64,000 nucleotides of DNA from Paenibacillus algicola (GCF_005577435.1 NZ_CP040396.1:3916001-3980000); one strand, 5' to 3'; numbered from the stretch's first letter, positions 1 through 7,718 are shown. The notes: generated by a model not told the origin, from the sequence alone. Numbers and translations are program-made.

Positions 1-334
1 AGGCCAGATCATAATCCCCTTCTCGCGTTAAGATCACCAAGGCTCCTGCCTGCTGAAGATAATCCCGCAAATACAGCGTGACCGCCAGATTAATATCCTT
101 CTCAATCACGCCCTGGCGGCTGACAGCTCCCCCATCCGGGCCACCGTGACCCGCATCCAATGCGATTACCTTTCCTGCCAGCGGCAGGCTCCAATATTGA
201 ACGGTTTTGTTCGTTGGAATTTCGTAGGTCACTACGGCAAGCAGTAAAAGCAGCAGTCCAAGCCCTATCAGGCTTTGCTTTATCTTTTTCCAGGAGATCC
301 ATATGGTTACCTTATCGCGTTCCGGCCTGGACAT
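1..334 (-). CDS. cwlD: N-acetylmuramoyl-L-alanine amidase CwlD, 5' part
   Basis: Partial gene: it starts at ATG 332-334 and runs off the window edge, leaving about 111 codons. Seen: a short basic N-terminus, one hydrophobic segment at about residues 20-36 (signal anchor), then the Amidase_3 signature DAGHGGPDGGA at about 60-70, whose His is a zinc ligand, and a later Glu-Lys-Asp segment. A GAGGTGGA ribosome site precedes the ATG. Known for the family: with PdaA, CwlD makes muramic delta-lactam in spore cortex, which is needed for germination. The downstream half with the remaining zinc ligands lies outside the window, so catalytic integrity cannot be judged. CwlD is the best fit because of length, the anchor and the spore-former context; another Amidase_3 paralogue is possible. 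Confidence 0.82.
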   Translation of the reverse strand, partial: MSRPERDKVTIWISWKKIKQSLIGLGLLLLLLAVVTYEIPTNKTVQYWSLPLAGKVIALDAGHGGPDGGAVSRQGVIEKDINLAVTLYLRDYLQQAGALVILTREGDYDLA

Positions 335-408
335 AAAAAATCCACCTCGTCCCTATAAGTGTTGTACTTATATGTATGGGACAAGATGGATAAATATGTT
401 GCGGCGTT

Positions 409-1578
409 CTAGACGCTGACCTGCTCTTTCATGCCTTCAATGAGGATCGCTGCAACCTCAGGCCGTGTGAACTCCGGCGGCGGGCACTTGCCCTCTCTCA
501 GCAGTCCGCGCACTTTCGTGCCGGATAAGGTCAGGTGCTGCTCCTTATCGTGCGGGCAAGTCTTGCTGGATGCCATATTGCCGCATTGGATACAGAAGAA
601 GCTGTGCTCAAAGAACAGCGGGGTAATGCCAAGCTCTTCTGCTGAAAAGTGGCGGAAAATTTCCTGGGCTTCATATGTACCGTAGTAATCGCCCACCCCC
701 GCATGGTCCCGGCCGACGATGAAATGGGTGCAGCCGTAATTTTTGCGGACCATCGCATGGAAAATGGCTTCCCTTGGTCCTGCATACCTCATTGCCGCCG
801 GGAATACGCCCAGAAATGTGCGGTCCTGTGGGTAATAGTGCTCCAGCAAAGCGAGATAGCTTCTCATACGTACATCAGCCGGCACATCATCCGACTTGGT
901 TTCACCGACGAGCGGGTTCAGAAACAGCGCATCCACAATTTCCATAGCACTCTTCTGAATGTATTCATGAGCCCGATGCACCGGGTTGCGGGTCTGAAAG
1001 CCCACTACGGTCTTCCACCCACGCTCTTCGAATAAAGCACGTGTCTGCGCCGGATCGAAGTAAAACTCCTGGAAACGGGCAGGCTGAGGCCGATTGAGAA
1101 TCTCTACAGAGCCTCCCACATATACATTAGGGCGCTCAAACAGCTTCTTGACCCCTGGATGCTCCGGGTCCTCGGTTTTGAACACCTTTAGCGCTTCTTC
1201 GCGCTGATCTACGCTATAGACGTCTTCAACGGTCAGAATGGCGTAGATCACGCCATCCTCTTCTCCTATCAATGCGGCCTGCTCACCGGCACTCAAAGTA
1301 ACGGCTGTAGCATCAGGCACGGCTAGTGTCACGGGAATGCTCCAAACGGTTCCGTCTGCCAAACGCATCGTGTCCAGGACAGCACGATAATCTTTTTTAC
1401 TCATAAAGCCTTGTAGAGGTGAAAACGCACCGACTCCGATCAGATCCAGATCTGAAATGGCCCATGTATTGATAGGGATGGCAGGCAGGTTGCCTGCAGA
1501 CTCCAATAAAGCCTGACGTCGTTCCGGTTCTGCAATACGGTTAATAAGCGCACCACCGTGCGGCTGCATGGTTGTCAT
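409..1578 (-). CDS. sat: Sulfate adenylyltransferase (ATP sulfurylase)
   Basis: 389 residues, full family length (B. subtilis Sat is about 380). It activates sulfate with ATP to adenosine 5'-phosphosulfate in the cytosol, the first step of assimilatory sulfate reduction. Seen: the nucleotide-binding motif [12 protein letters not shown] near residues 195-206 and [12 protein letters not shown] near 290-301, both diagnostic of the monofunctional enzyme. A Cys-rich stretch (FFCIQCGN, then TCPHDK) near 331-345 resembles the zinc-binding site of bacterial Sat. A strong GGAGG site lies 8 nt before the ATG. It follows cysH by 51 nt and is presumably cotranscribed from the cysH promoter. No APS kinase (cysC) is present, consistent with direct reduction of APS by the neighbouring CysH. 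Confidence 0.95.
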   Translation of the reverse strand: MTTMQPHGGALINRIAEPERRQALLESAGNLPAIPINTWAISDLDLIGVGAFSPLQGFMSKKDYRAVLDTMRLADGTVWSIPVTLAVPDATAVTLSAGEQAALIGEEDGVIYAILTVEDVYSVDQREEALKVFKTEDPEHPGVKKLFERPNVYVGGSVEILNRPQPARFQEFYFDPAQTRALFEERGWKTVVGFQTRNPVHRAHEYIQKSAMEIVDALFLNPLVGETKSDDVPADVRMRSYLALLEHYYPQDRTFLGVFPAAMRYAGPREAIFHAMVRKNYGCTHFIVGRDHAGVGDYYGTYEAQEIFRHFSAEELGITPLFFEHSFFCIQCGNMASSKTCPHDKEQHLTLSGTKVRGLLREGKCPPPEFTRPEVAAILIEGMKEQVSV

Positions 1579-1629
1579 GAAGTGAGCCTCCTGTTCTTTG
1601 TTCTTGTACTTCTTCAGGTATGAATTGAT

Positions 1630-2322
1630 TTATTTATGAAGTCCGCACTCCGTTTTCTCATTCCCGGACCAGCGTCCAGCACGCGGATCCTCACCCGGCA
1701 TCACCTGACGAGTGCAATAGTGGCAGCCGATACTCGGATAATTCTGATCATGAAGCGGATTATAAATAACGTCATGCTCCCGGATATATGCCCATACCTC
1801 ATCCTGAGTCCAATCTGCGATCGGATTAAACTTCACCAGGCCAAACTTATGGTCATACTCGATCTTTTTGGCATTGGCGCGTGTGGGCGCCTGATCGCGT
1901 CGGATCCCTGTAATCCAGGCATCATACTGAGACAAAATTCGTGTGAGCGGCTCTACCTTGCGGATATTGCAGCATTGGTTCGGGTTCACCTGCCATAACG
2001 TATCTCCATGCTGTGCCGCCTGCTCTTCCGGCGAGAGGACTGGTGCAACGCGTACAAATTCCATATTATATTTCGCTACTAACCGATCCCGGGTATGGTA
2101 CGTCTCTTCAAAGTGAAAGTCGGTATCCAAATAAAAGATATCCGTTCCCGGGCTGATCTTCTGAACCATATCCACCAGCACTACATCCTCTGCACCAAAG
2201 CTGCAGGCAAACGTAATGTTGGGAAAGGTTTGAACAGCGTATCGAATGATTTCTTCAGCAGAAGCCGTCTCTAATGCAATAGCCTGCTCTTGGATTAACT
2301 GCTCTTTCTCTAATAAGTTCAT
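1630..2322 (-). CDS. cysH: APS/PAPS reductase (thioredoxin-dependent)
   Basis: 230 residues. It reduces adenylyl sulfate (or PAPS) to sulfite using thioredoxin. Seen: an N-terminal PP-loop-type fold with the CSFGAED segment near residue 40; a CC pair (NQCCNIRK) near 117 and CHYC near 201, together the four cysteines of the [4Fe-4S] cluster typical of APS reductases; and the C-terminal catalytic ECGLH motif at the very end. The cluster cysteines argue for APS as a substrate, as in Bacillus CysH, which accepts both. ATG 2320-2322 has GGAGG 8 nt upstream. It is first gene of cysH-sat, read from a clear sigma-A promoter at 2381-2408. Confidence 0.93.
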   Translation of the reverse strand: MNLLEKEQLIQEQAIALETASAEEIIRYAVQTFPNITFACSFGAEDVVLVDMVQKISPGTDIFYLDTDFHFEETYHTRDRLVAKYNMEFVRVAPVLSPEEQAAQHGDTLWQVNPNQCCNIRKVEPLTRILSQYDAWITGIRRDQAPTRANAKKIEYDHKFGLVKFNPIADWTQDEVWAYIREHDVIYNPLHDQNYPSIGCHYCTRQVMPGEDPRAGRWSGNEKTECGLHK

Positions 2323-2380
2323 GTCTTTGACCTCCAGTGCTTATTAATCCCACATAATCCTACGTAATTAGTATGAATTA

Positions 2381-2408
2381 AGTATAGACCATTCCTATAT
2401 ATTGTCAA
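2381..2408 (-). promoter_or_regulatory. sigma-A promoter of cysH-sat
   Basis: On the minus strand TTGACA (2403-2408) and TATACT (2381-2386) are separated by 16 bp. The start of transcription would fall near 2374, giving a leader of about 50 nt, too short for an S-box riboswitch. The left end of the insertion sequence lies at 2418, only 9 bp beyond the -35 box. Confidence 0.75.
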
Positions 2409-2417
2409 CACCTTAAA

Positions 2418-4196
2418 TAGGCTTGCTGAACGATTCTTTATCCAGCCTTCAGAGCTAGGCGTCCACGAGACTGCATCGTGAAAATGAGGAAAAAAAGAAC
2501 GCGGAGCCTACGTTCCAAGTTCATCACCAGAAGCTGTAGCGTAATCACCGATTCACTTGTCTTTGCAAGGCGTGCGCGAATACAGCCAAGCCCATACTTG
2601 CGCTTGCCTTCTCCAAACTTGCCTTCAATCGCGTTTCGTTCGCCGGTGTCCTGTTTGAGAACTTGCTTTTCTTCGCTTGTCGGTCCATTTTTCGGCTTGC
2701 GCCCCAATGCTGGTCCACTTAGTCGGATTCCATGTTGCTTGCAGAAGCTCCGGTTTTCGCGCGTGCGATAGATTTGATCGGCTTGGACGACAGCCGGATA
2801 GAATCCCATACGCTTGCGTTACTTCTCGATCACGTCAATAAGCGTCGTGCTCTCGTTGAAGTTATCCCAGGACAGCCGATCCAGGAACGCATAGCCTTTG
2901 GTCATGCTTACTGCGATCTTGGCTCCGAACTCGACGCGTGCCTTGGCTTTCCCTCGTACAATCGGCCGGATATGCGGCTGATGAATGCTGACGATCCGAT
3001 CTTCCATCTGGTGAGAACGTGCATTGTACATGTGTAACTGCTGACGGTAAAGTTCATGAATGACCAGCAAGTCTCGGTAGGCTTTGCGGCTAAGCAGCGT
3101 GAGCTCCTGCACCTCGGCTTGTTCGGCGATGATGGCAAGGTTCCGTCCAACGTAACCGAGCTGAAGTCTGATGGCTTTGCGAATCACTTTGGGTCCCGGC
3201 CTGCGTTCCTTGGAGACGGCAAGAAATGGTTTGCGCGCCTTTTCCCGGTACGTACGTGGTTTCACCGTTTGTCCGATGAACGGTTCATGCAACGTATCGA
3301 TGATCGCTTCGAGCTTCTCCCGCGCTTCATTCAGCAGGTTCAGATCTGTGGGATATGATACATCCGCTGGCGCGCAAGTGGCATCTACCAGCATGGTCCC
3401 TTGATTTTGCAAAGCTGTCGCTTCTGATACTGTCGATACCAGATGCGCTTCAGAAACAGACGTTGTCGCTTCAGGACTCTCTGGCATTGCGGCCGTCTGG
3501 GGTGGTCCTGCTTTTGACGATTCATCCGACGCCTCCACAAACATCGTTTGCTGTTCGGCTTGAACGGCAGGGACTTCCTTCTTCGAGCGCTTTACTTTTC
3601 CTTGACCACCGCCGCTTGCGTCATTGCTGTCATCATCGTCTTTTGTTTCCTTCGCGCCCGTGGAGGCGACGAGCTCGTTCAGTTCAGCCAGCACTTCCGT
3701 CAAGCGCTTTCGGAAATGCGTCATCATGGAATGATGGAACGGCTGCTTCATCGCGAATCCGGGCAGACCGATGAAGTATTGCATATAGGGATTTTCACGA
3801 ATCGATTCCATGGTTTCTCTGTCCGTCAACTGCATACGCTCTTGAATGATTAATGCACCAAGCCCCATCCGCAAACGGATCGTTTGTTGACCGCGGAGCG
3901 TGTCTTTGAAAAACTGTCCGTACTTTTTCTCGGCTTCCACCCAAGGCACCAACCGCGCCAACTGAACCCAGCGATTTTCTTCGTTCAGTTTCCCTCCGAA
4001 AGGGAGAAAGAAATCGCCTGGCATGATCCATTGATTTTCGAGATACGCGGTCGGTTTGAACACTTCCATCATTCCATCTGCAAAGTTTTTGCTGTACTTT
4101 CGATGCATTCCTTTGCATATGAATTCGACACAAAGCACCAAAAGCCCTTGTTGTTATGCGGTTTTTAGCGATTTTATGAGCGTTCAGCAAGCCCTA
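2418..4196 (-). mobile_element. IS1182-type insertion sequence, decayed
   Basis: About 1.78 kb bounded by imperfect inverted repeats: TAGGCTTGCTGAACG at 2418-2432 and its complement at 4181-4196 (TAGGGCTTGCTGAACG when reversed, one extra G). Inside is a single transposase frame of IS1182-family type interrupted by one stop. I found no convincing target-site duplication in the flanks (left flank ends in TTAAA, right flank begins CATAAG). The element separates the cysH promoter from the ASRT-like gene. Confidence 0.85.
2438..4072 (-). pseudogene. IS1182 family transposase, interrupted by in-frame TAA
   Basis: A transposase starting at MEVFKPTAYLENQ (first ATG at 4070-4072; a weaker upstream TTG at 4141 is also open). 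The frame stays open to TAA at 2819-2821 and then continues in exactly the same frame to 2438. The disrupted product is therefore a full-length protein of about 544 residues with one nonsense codon, not a frameshift. Flanking residues are VIEK-stop-RKRMGFYPAVV; family members usually carry an aromatic or other sense residue here, so TAT/TAC to TAA is the simplest origin. The upstream part holds the first catalytic Asp (LVDATCAP). The probable second Asp (VQADQIYRTREN) and the Glu (GERNAIEGKFGEGK) lie after the stop, so the truncated product should be inactive. A low-complexity acidic/Ser-rich linker of about 90 residues precedes the first Asp. Confidence 0.88.
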
Positions 4197-4214
4197 CATA
4201 AGACTCTTGTATTA

Positions 4215-4589
4215 TCAGTCTTTATCTACGGAATATGCCATAACACTCATTAGTGCATTTTCTGCTTGTGTAGAGTCAAGTCGGCTATACTGCACAAACG
4301 CAGGTTTACTAGCAATGACCTCCATAGCATATGGCACTCCAGCAGGAATTGAAACACCACTACTTGACTCGATGTGCGCAGTTCGGATATGTCTGGTGCG
4401 CTGCCCAGGCACTTGAGTATTCATCCCCAAAATCGGTTCCCGATCCTCAAAATATGCATTAATCGTAACGGTAATCTCATCCGCATTTAAATTTAGAACA
4501 CATACGGATTCATGACTTACCAGTTCCCCTGAGCTAGTTGGGGGAATATACCCGTCCGGAATAATCCAATGAGTCTTGCCTTTACACAT
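4215..4589 (-). CDS. Sensory rhodopsin transducer-like (ASRT family) protein
   Basis: 124 residues from ATG 4587-4589, chosen because AAGGAGGA lies 7 nt upstream; a longer frame to 4619 has no such site. The sequence matches my knowledge of the ASRT family (Anabaena sensory rhodopsin transducer): an N-terminal WIIPDGYIPP, then SHESVCVLN, a beta-rich middle with EITVTINAYFEDREPI, VPGQRTRHIR, and a C-terminal SRLDSTQAENALMS close to the Anabaena ending. The family forms small soluble beta-sandwich tetramers; the Anabaena member binds the rhodopsin cytoplasmic side and has been reported to bind DNA. No rhodopsin or sugar-metabolism gene is nearby, so its job here is unknown. It lies 19 bp from the IS right end. 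Confidence 0.8.
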   Translation of the reverse strand: MCKGKTHWIIPDGYIPPTSSGELVSHESVCVLNLNADEITVTINAYFEDREPILGMNTQVPGQRTRHIRTAHIESSSGVSIPAGVPYAMEVIASKPAFVQYSRLDSTQAENALMSVMAYSVDKD

Positions 4590-4619
4590 TTTTAAGTCCT
4601 CCTTATGATGAATTTCCAA

Positions 4620-4960
4620 TATAATTCAAGTTTAAGTTTATCATAAAGTGATCTGTAAAATGACTACTTACATAGAAGGGTTCCGCAATAAAATCTCGGT
4701 CTCTATATGATTTATTGTGCAAGTTAAAAAATGATAAAGCTGCAGGTATTAATAGAAAAAAAATTTACCCTTACAGATTTAATAAGAAGTTGGATGAACG
4801 TTAACACGTTGTTCAAACTGGTGGCTCCTATTCGCTTAGTGAAGCCCTTGATTGAGTTCACGTAATACTTCGCATTTGACTACACATAATCCTTCTACAT
4901 ATGACAGATTGTAATAGAAGTGCGACACCCAGAAAAACAAAAGACCCATGCTGGGCGTAC
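4620..4960. other. AT-rich intergenic stretch, no gene recognised
   Basis: About 340 bp between the ASRT-like gene and the rpsI terminator. On the minus strand one frame is open for about 50 codons (roughly 4730-4880) but has no start codon or ribosome site, and I do not recognise its product. It may be a worn gene remnant. A weak stem CCCAGCATGGG followed by a T-rich run near 4930-4955 could back up the rpsI terminator. The promoter of the ASRT-like gene should lie here, but I see no good match to a sigma-A consensus. Confidence 0.4.
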
Positions 4961-4963
4961 CAC

Positions 4964-4995
4964 AAAAAAAGCCCTTGGCCGGATGGCCAAGAGCT
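4964..4995 (-). terminator. Terminator of rplM-rpsI
   Basis: On the minus strand an 11-bp stem (AGCTCTTGGCC paired with GGCCAAGGGCT, one G-U pair), loop ATCC, followed by seven T. It lies 21 bp after the rpsI stop. Confidence 0.92.
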
Positions 4996-5016
4996 TTCGT
5001 AAGAACAAAAATAATA

Positions 5017-5409
5017 TTAACGCTTGGAGAACTGAGGAGCGCGACGAGCCGCTTTAAGACCGTATTTCTTACGTTCTTTCATACGAGGGTCACGAGTCAG
5101 GAATCCAGCTTTCTTCAGGGAACCACGGAATTCAGGGTCAGCCTTCAGCAATGCACGGGAAATACCGTGACGGATTGCGCCAGCTTGACCGGAAATGCCG
5201 CCGCCATGAGCAATGACAAGAACATCGTATTTGCCCAATGTTTCAGTCAGTGTCAGAGGTTGCTTAACGATCAGCTTGAGAGTTTCCAAACCGAAATATT
5301 CGTTGATATCGCGTTTATTGATGACAATTCGTCCTTCACCCGGTACAAGGCGAACACGTGCTACCGAATGCTTACGACGACCTGTCCCATAGTATTGTAC
5401 TTGTGCCAT
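5017..5409 (-). CDS. rpsI: 30S ribosomal protein S9 (uS9)
   Basis: 130 residues, normal length. It binds the 3' major domain of 16S rRNA in the small-subunit head. Seen: the N-terminal [16 protein letters not shown], the central [15 protein letters not shown], and the conserved C-terminal tail ending in Ser-Lys-Arg, which reaches the P-site tRNA in solved ribosomes. It follows rplM by 19 nt and ends the truA-rplM-rpsI group with a strong terminator. The pairing with rplM is universal in bacteria. Confidence 0.98.
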   Translation of the reverse strand: MAQVQYYGTGRRKHSVARVRLVPGEGRIVINKRDINEYFGLETLKLIVKQPLTLTETLGKYDVLVIAHGGGISGQAGAIRHGISRALLKADPEFRGSLKKAGFLTRDPRMKERKKYGLKAARRAPQFSKR

Positions 5410-5428
5410 GAAACTGTCCTCCTTTTAA

Positions 5429-5866
5429 TTAACCTTGAAGTTCGTAAACTTCTGGTTTTTGAGCTTCGTGTGGATGTGCTGTGCCTGCATATGCTTTCAG
5501 TCTCAGCTTCATTTTCTCGCCCATGCGAGTTTTAGGAAGCATGCCGTGAACGGCGCTTTCGATCACGCGCTCAGGGAATTTCTTGATCAGGTCTTCAGCA
5601 ACAGTCACTTTCAATCCACCTGGATGCATGGAGTGACGGTAGTATTTCTTGTTGGACATCTTCTTCCCGGTCAGTACAATCTTCTCCGAGTTGATTACGA
5701 CTACGAAGTCGCCAGTATCCACATGTGGAGTAAATTGTGGCTTGTGCTTGCCGCGGATCAGAGCCGCAACTTCACTTGCCAAACGGCCAAGCGTTTTGCC
5801 TTCGGCATCAACGATGTACCAGTTACGCTCAACTTCATTTGGCTTCGCCATATAGGTGGTACGCAT
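5429..5866 (-). CDS. rplM: 50S ribosomal protein L13 (uL13)
   Basis: 145 residues from the ATG at 5866, preferred over an upstream ATG at 5905 because GGAGGAAAC lies just before it and the family begins at MRTTYMAKP. Seen: [17 protein letters not shown] and the conserved [10 protein letters not shown] segment. L13 binds 23S rRNA early in 50S assembly. It is read from its own promoter at 6021-6049 through a hairpin-bearing leader, which fits the L13 autoregulatory leader known in Bacillales. rpsI is cotranscribed. Confidence 0.97.
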   Translation of the reverse strand: MRTTYMAKPNEVERNWYIVDAEGKTLGRLASEVAALIRGKHKPQFTPHVDTGDFVVVINSEKIVLTGKKMSNKKYYRHSMHPGGLKVTVAEDLIKKFPERVIESAVHGMLPKTRMGEKMKLRLKAYAGTAHPHEAQKPEVYELQG

Positions 5867-5972
5867 GTTAAGTTTCCTCCTTGTATTCATCCGAAAAAGT
5901 TTCAAATGTTCATCATTTATCTTCGTTCATGTGTGAAGCAAATTTAAGTGTTAAATGGATCGTATTACGGCA

Positions 5973-6010
5973 TTTTCTCAACCGGGGCTGTGGGAGAGCC
6001 GTTAAGAAAA
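5973..6010 (-). ncRNA. L13 leader hairpin (rplM 5' UTR)
   Basis: In the rplM leader, TTTTCTTAAC (6001-6010) pairs with GGTTGAGAAAA (5973-5983), and the inner GGCT pairs with AGCC around a CTCCCAC loop. The hairpin sits right at the expected transcript 5' end. Position and form match the L13 leader described by comparative genomics in Bacillales (Rfam L13_leader), where L13 is thought to bind its own mRNA. The Rfam match is recalled, not searched. Confidence 0.65.
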
Positions 6011-6020
6011 CACAACTTAT

Positions 6021-6049
6021 ATAATACAGGATACACGCATAAACTGCAA
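6021..6049 (-). promoter_or_regulatory. sigma-A promoter of rplM-rpsI
   Basis: Minus strand TTGCAG (6044-6049), 17-bp spacer, TATTAT (6021-6026). The start would fall near 6014, at the foot of the leader hairpin. No terminator was seen between truA and this promoter, so read-through from truA may add transcripts. Confidence 0.75.
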
Positions 6050-6144
6050 GTGTTTTTTAAGGTAATGACCTTGAAAACAGCGCTGCTGCCAGGACGTTTA
6101 CACCGTCTCCAAAAACAGCGATCTCAGCATTAGCCCAGTGCCTG

Positions 6145-6936
6145 TTAAGTCCTGATTATATAAGAGGCTGCATCCAGCTCAACGTCCCACAGCATCAAGC
6201 CATGGCTGACCGCTGTTGGCCCTGCCGCTGCACGATTCTGCGCGATTAACGCAGTCCTAACGCTTTCAGGCGTACGTTTGCCCTCACCGACCTCAATCAG
6301 CGTACCCATAATAATCCGCACCATATGCTGTAAAAATCCACTGCCCGTGATATAGGTGTGTACGACACCCTGATCTCGTGGGTGATCCCGGCTCATGCTG
6401 GTGTCAACCTCCATCCATGCATCATAAATCGTCCGAACATGAGATGGCTTGGTGGAGCGGCGGGAAGCAAAGCTGGTGTAATCGTGCGTGCCCAGTAAAT
6501 GCTTCAAGCCTTCCTCCATTGCGCTCACATTCAGCCGTCCATAATGGTGAAATTGATAACGGAGATGAAAAGGATCCGGAAACTGGTTGGCGTTGATCGT
6601 ATATCGGTAGGTTTTGCGCTTCGCCTCCCGGCGGGAATGAAAATCAAGCGAAACCTCCTGTGCATCAGTTACGACAATGTCCGAAGGCAGCCTGGAGTTC
6701 AGAGCCGAACACCACCGCTCCGGAGGAATCATGGCAACGGAGCAGAAATTAAAAATCTGTCCCCGAGCATGAACGCCGGCATCGGTTCGGCCTGAGGCCG
6801 TGATTTTCAACGATTCCCCCGTCAAGCCGTAGATGGCCTGCTCAATCACATCCTGAACGGTGTTGCCGTCCGGCTGTGTCTGAAAGCCATTATAGTTCGT
6901 ACCGTCGTAGCTTACTCTCATCAGAAGATTGCGCAT
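6145..6936 (-). CDS. truA: tRNA pseudouridine(38-40) synthase TruA
   Basis: 263 residues from ATG 6934-6936, chosen because AGGAGGGAAATT precedes it; the frame is open upstream to 7044 but that part is the terminator region. It isomerises uridines 38-40 in the tRNA anticodon arm. Seen: MRVSYDGTNYNGFQ at the N-terminus and the catalytic Asp in SGRTDAGVHARGQ near residue 53, then YRYTINANQFPDPF and the C-terminal GSGFLQHMVRIIMG. In B. subtilis the ecfA1-ecfA2-ecfT genes lie between rplQ and truA; here that space is only about 380 bp and holds a structured RNA and terminator. Confidence 0.96.
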   Translation of the reverse strand: MRNLLMRVSYDGTNYNGFQTQPDGNTVQDVIEQAIYGLTGESLKITASGRTDAGVHARGQIFNFCSVAMIPPERWCSALNSRLPSDIVVTDAQEVSLDFHSRREAKRKTYRYTINANQFPDPFHLRYQFHHYGRLNVSAMEEGLKHLLGTHDYTSFASRRSTKPSHVRTIYDAWMEVDTSMSRDHPRDQGVVHTYITGSGFLQHMVRIIMGTLIEVGEGKRTPESVRTALIAQNRAAAGPTAVSHGLMLWDVELDAASYIIRT

Positions 6937-7008
6937 AATTTCCCTCCTGCCTGGTGCCTGATGTCGTTCTCCCCGGTTAGGTGAGTGCAGCCTGGTCCAA
7001 AAACACCT

Positions 7009-7038
7009 AAAAAAAGAGCCCACCAAGGAGCTCCTTTT
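7009..7038 (-). terminator. Terminator after the rplQ-downstream RNA
   Basis: Minus strand AAAAGGAGC pairs with GCTCTTTTT (one G-U pair) around a loop of about 9 nt, running into seven T. It lies 280 bp after rplQ and 72 bp before the truA start, so it either ends the alpha operon or acts as an attenuator of truA. Confidence 0.8.
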
Positions 7039-7310
7039 CATCATGCCAGCCGATCCTTCACAGTCAGCTGCATGACTAGAAGGCCTACCTTACGATGCCA
7101 CAGGTGTAGCCGAGAGGAGCCGAACAAGTACGGCATGTTCCATCTCGAACCACGTCCCTGATCTAGGCTCTGAACGATTATCACAGGGGATAAATCGGTA
7201 ACGAGCCGGGCATACATAACTACAGTCACTTCGGATGCAAAGCTCACTGTCGTTATTGAAACCTTTCGGCTGCAGCCACAAGATTTCAATAGTGATCTAA
7301 CAGGTTAGAT
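7010..7310 (-). ncRNA. Candidate structured RNA between rplQ and truA
   Basis: About 300 nt with no credible protein but a series of hairpins in order of transcription: ATCTAA/TTAGAT (7295-7310); ATTGAAA/TTTCAAT (7255-7290) enclosing GGC-TGCA-GCC; ATAAC-ACAGT/ACTGT-GTTAT (7216-7256, one mismatch); GGCTC/GAGCC (7166-7207) enclosing CGATTTATC/GATAATCG; a possible branched part closed by ATGCC/GGCAT near 7096-7128; AGTCA/TGACT near 7061-7076; then the intrinsic terminator. No T-box sequence, RNase P, tmRNA, SRP or 6S signature was recognised. It could be a stable small RNA processed from the alpha operon transcript or a cis-regulator of truA. Folding was done by eye only. Confidence 0.5.
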
Positions 7311-7318
7311 TGTAATGA

Positions 7319-7684
7319 TTAAGCGCGGTCTACCAGTTCCAGATAGACCATAGGAGCTGCGTCACCACGACGAGGTCCCAGCTTCAGGATACGAGTGTAT
7401 CCGCCGGCACGCTCGGAGTAACGAGGTGCAATCTCAGCAAACAGCTTTTGAATTGCATCCTGCTCACCATCAACCGTTTCACGACGAACAAATGCAGCTA
7501 CCTGACGACGTGCATGCAGGTCATTGCGCTTTGCCTTGGTGATCAGCTTTTCAGCGATGGAACGCACTTCCTTGGCTTTCGCCTCGGTTGTTTGAATACG
7601 CTCGTACAAGAACAGATCAGTTACCAGGTCACGAAACAACGCTTTACGCGCGCTGGAATCGCGGCCCAACTTTTGGTATGCCAT
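7319..7684 (-). CDS. rplQ: 50S ribosomal protein L17 (bL17)
   Basis: 121 residues, the short Bacillales form. Seen: the N-terminal [20 protein letters not shown] and the C-terminal [14 protein letters not shown]17 binds 23S rRNA near the tunnel exit. It is last gene of the alpha operon, 34 nt after rpoA, and is followed by the structured non-coding stretch ending at a terminator near 7010. Confidence 0.97.
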   Translation of the reverse strand: MAYQKLGRDSSARKALFRDLVTDLFLYERIQTTEAKAKEVRSIAEKLITKAKRNDLHARRQVAAFVRRETVDGEQDAIQKLFAEIAPRYSERAGGYTRILKLGPRRGDAAPMVYLELVDRA

Positions 7685-7718
7685 GTGTTTTCCCTCCTTT
7701 GCTAAAGCAATCGCGAGA

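Noticed and set aside
353..370. Hairpin TATAAGT-ACTTATA between sat and cwlD as terminator
   Set aside because: The stem is only 7 bp and AT-rich and has no T-run; it overlaps the cwlD leader and may be chance.
2323..2417. SAM (S-box) riboswitch upstream of cysH
   Set aside because: The leader from the promoter is only about 50 nt, too short, and lacks S-box sequence.
2410..4205. Target-site duplication of the IS
   Set aside because: The bases flanking the terminal repeats (TTAAA and CATAAG) do not match; the duplication is eroded or the ends are slightly different.
7041..7289. Small open frames in the rplQ-truA gap
   Set aside because: No ribosome site, no plausible protein composition, and the DNA is better explained by a chain of RNA hairpins ending in a terminator.
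7010..7310. T-box or tRNA-like element in the rplQ-truA gap
   Set aside because: No AGGGTGGNACCGCG-type sequence, no cloverleaf and no specifier region could be found.
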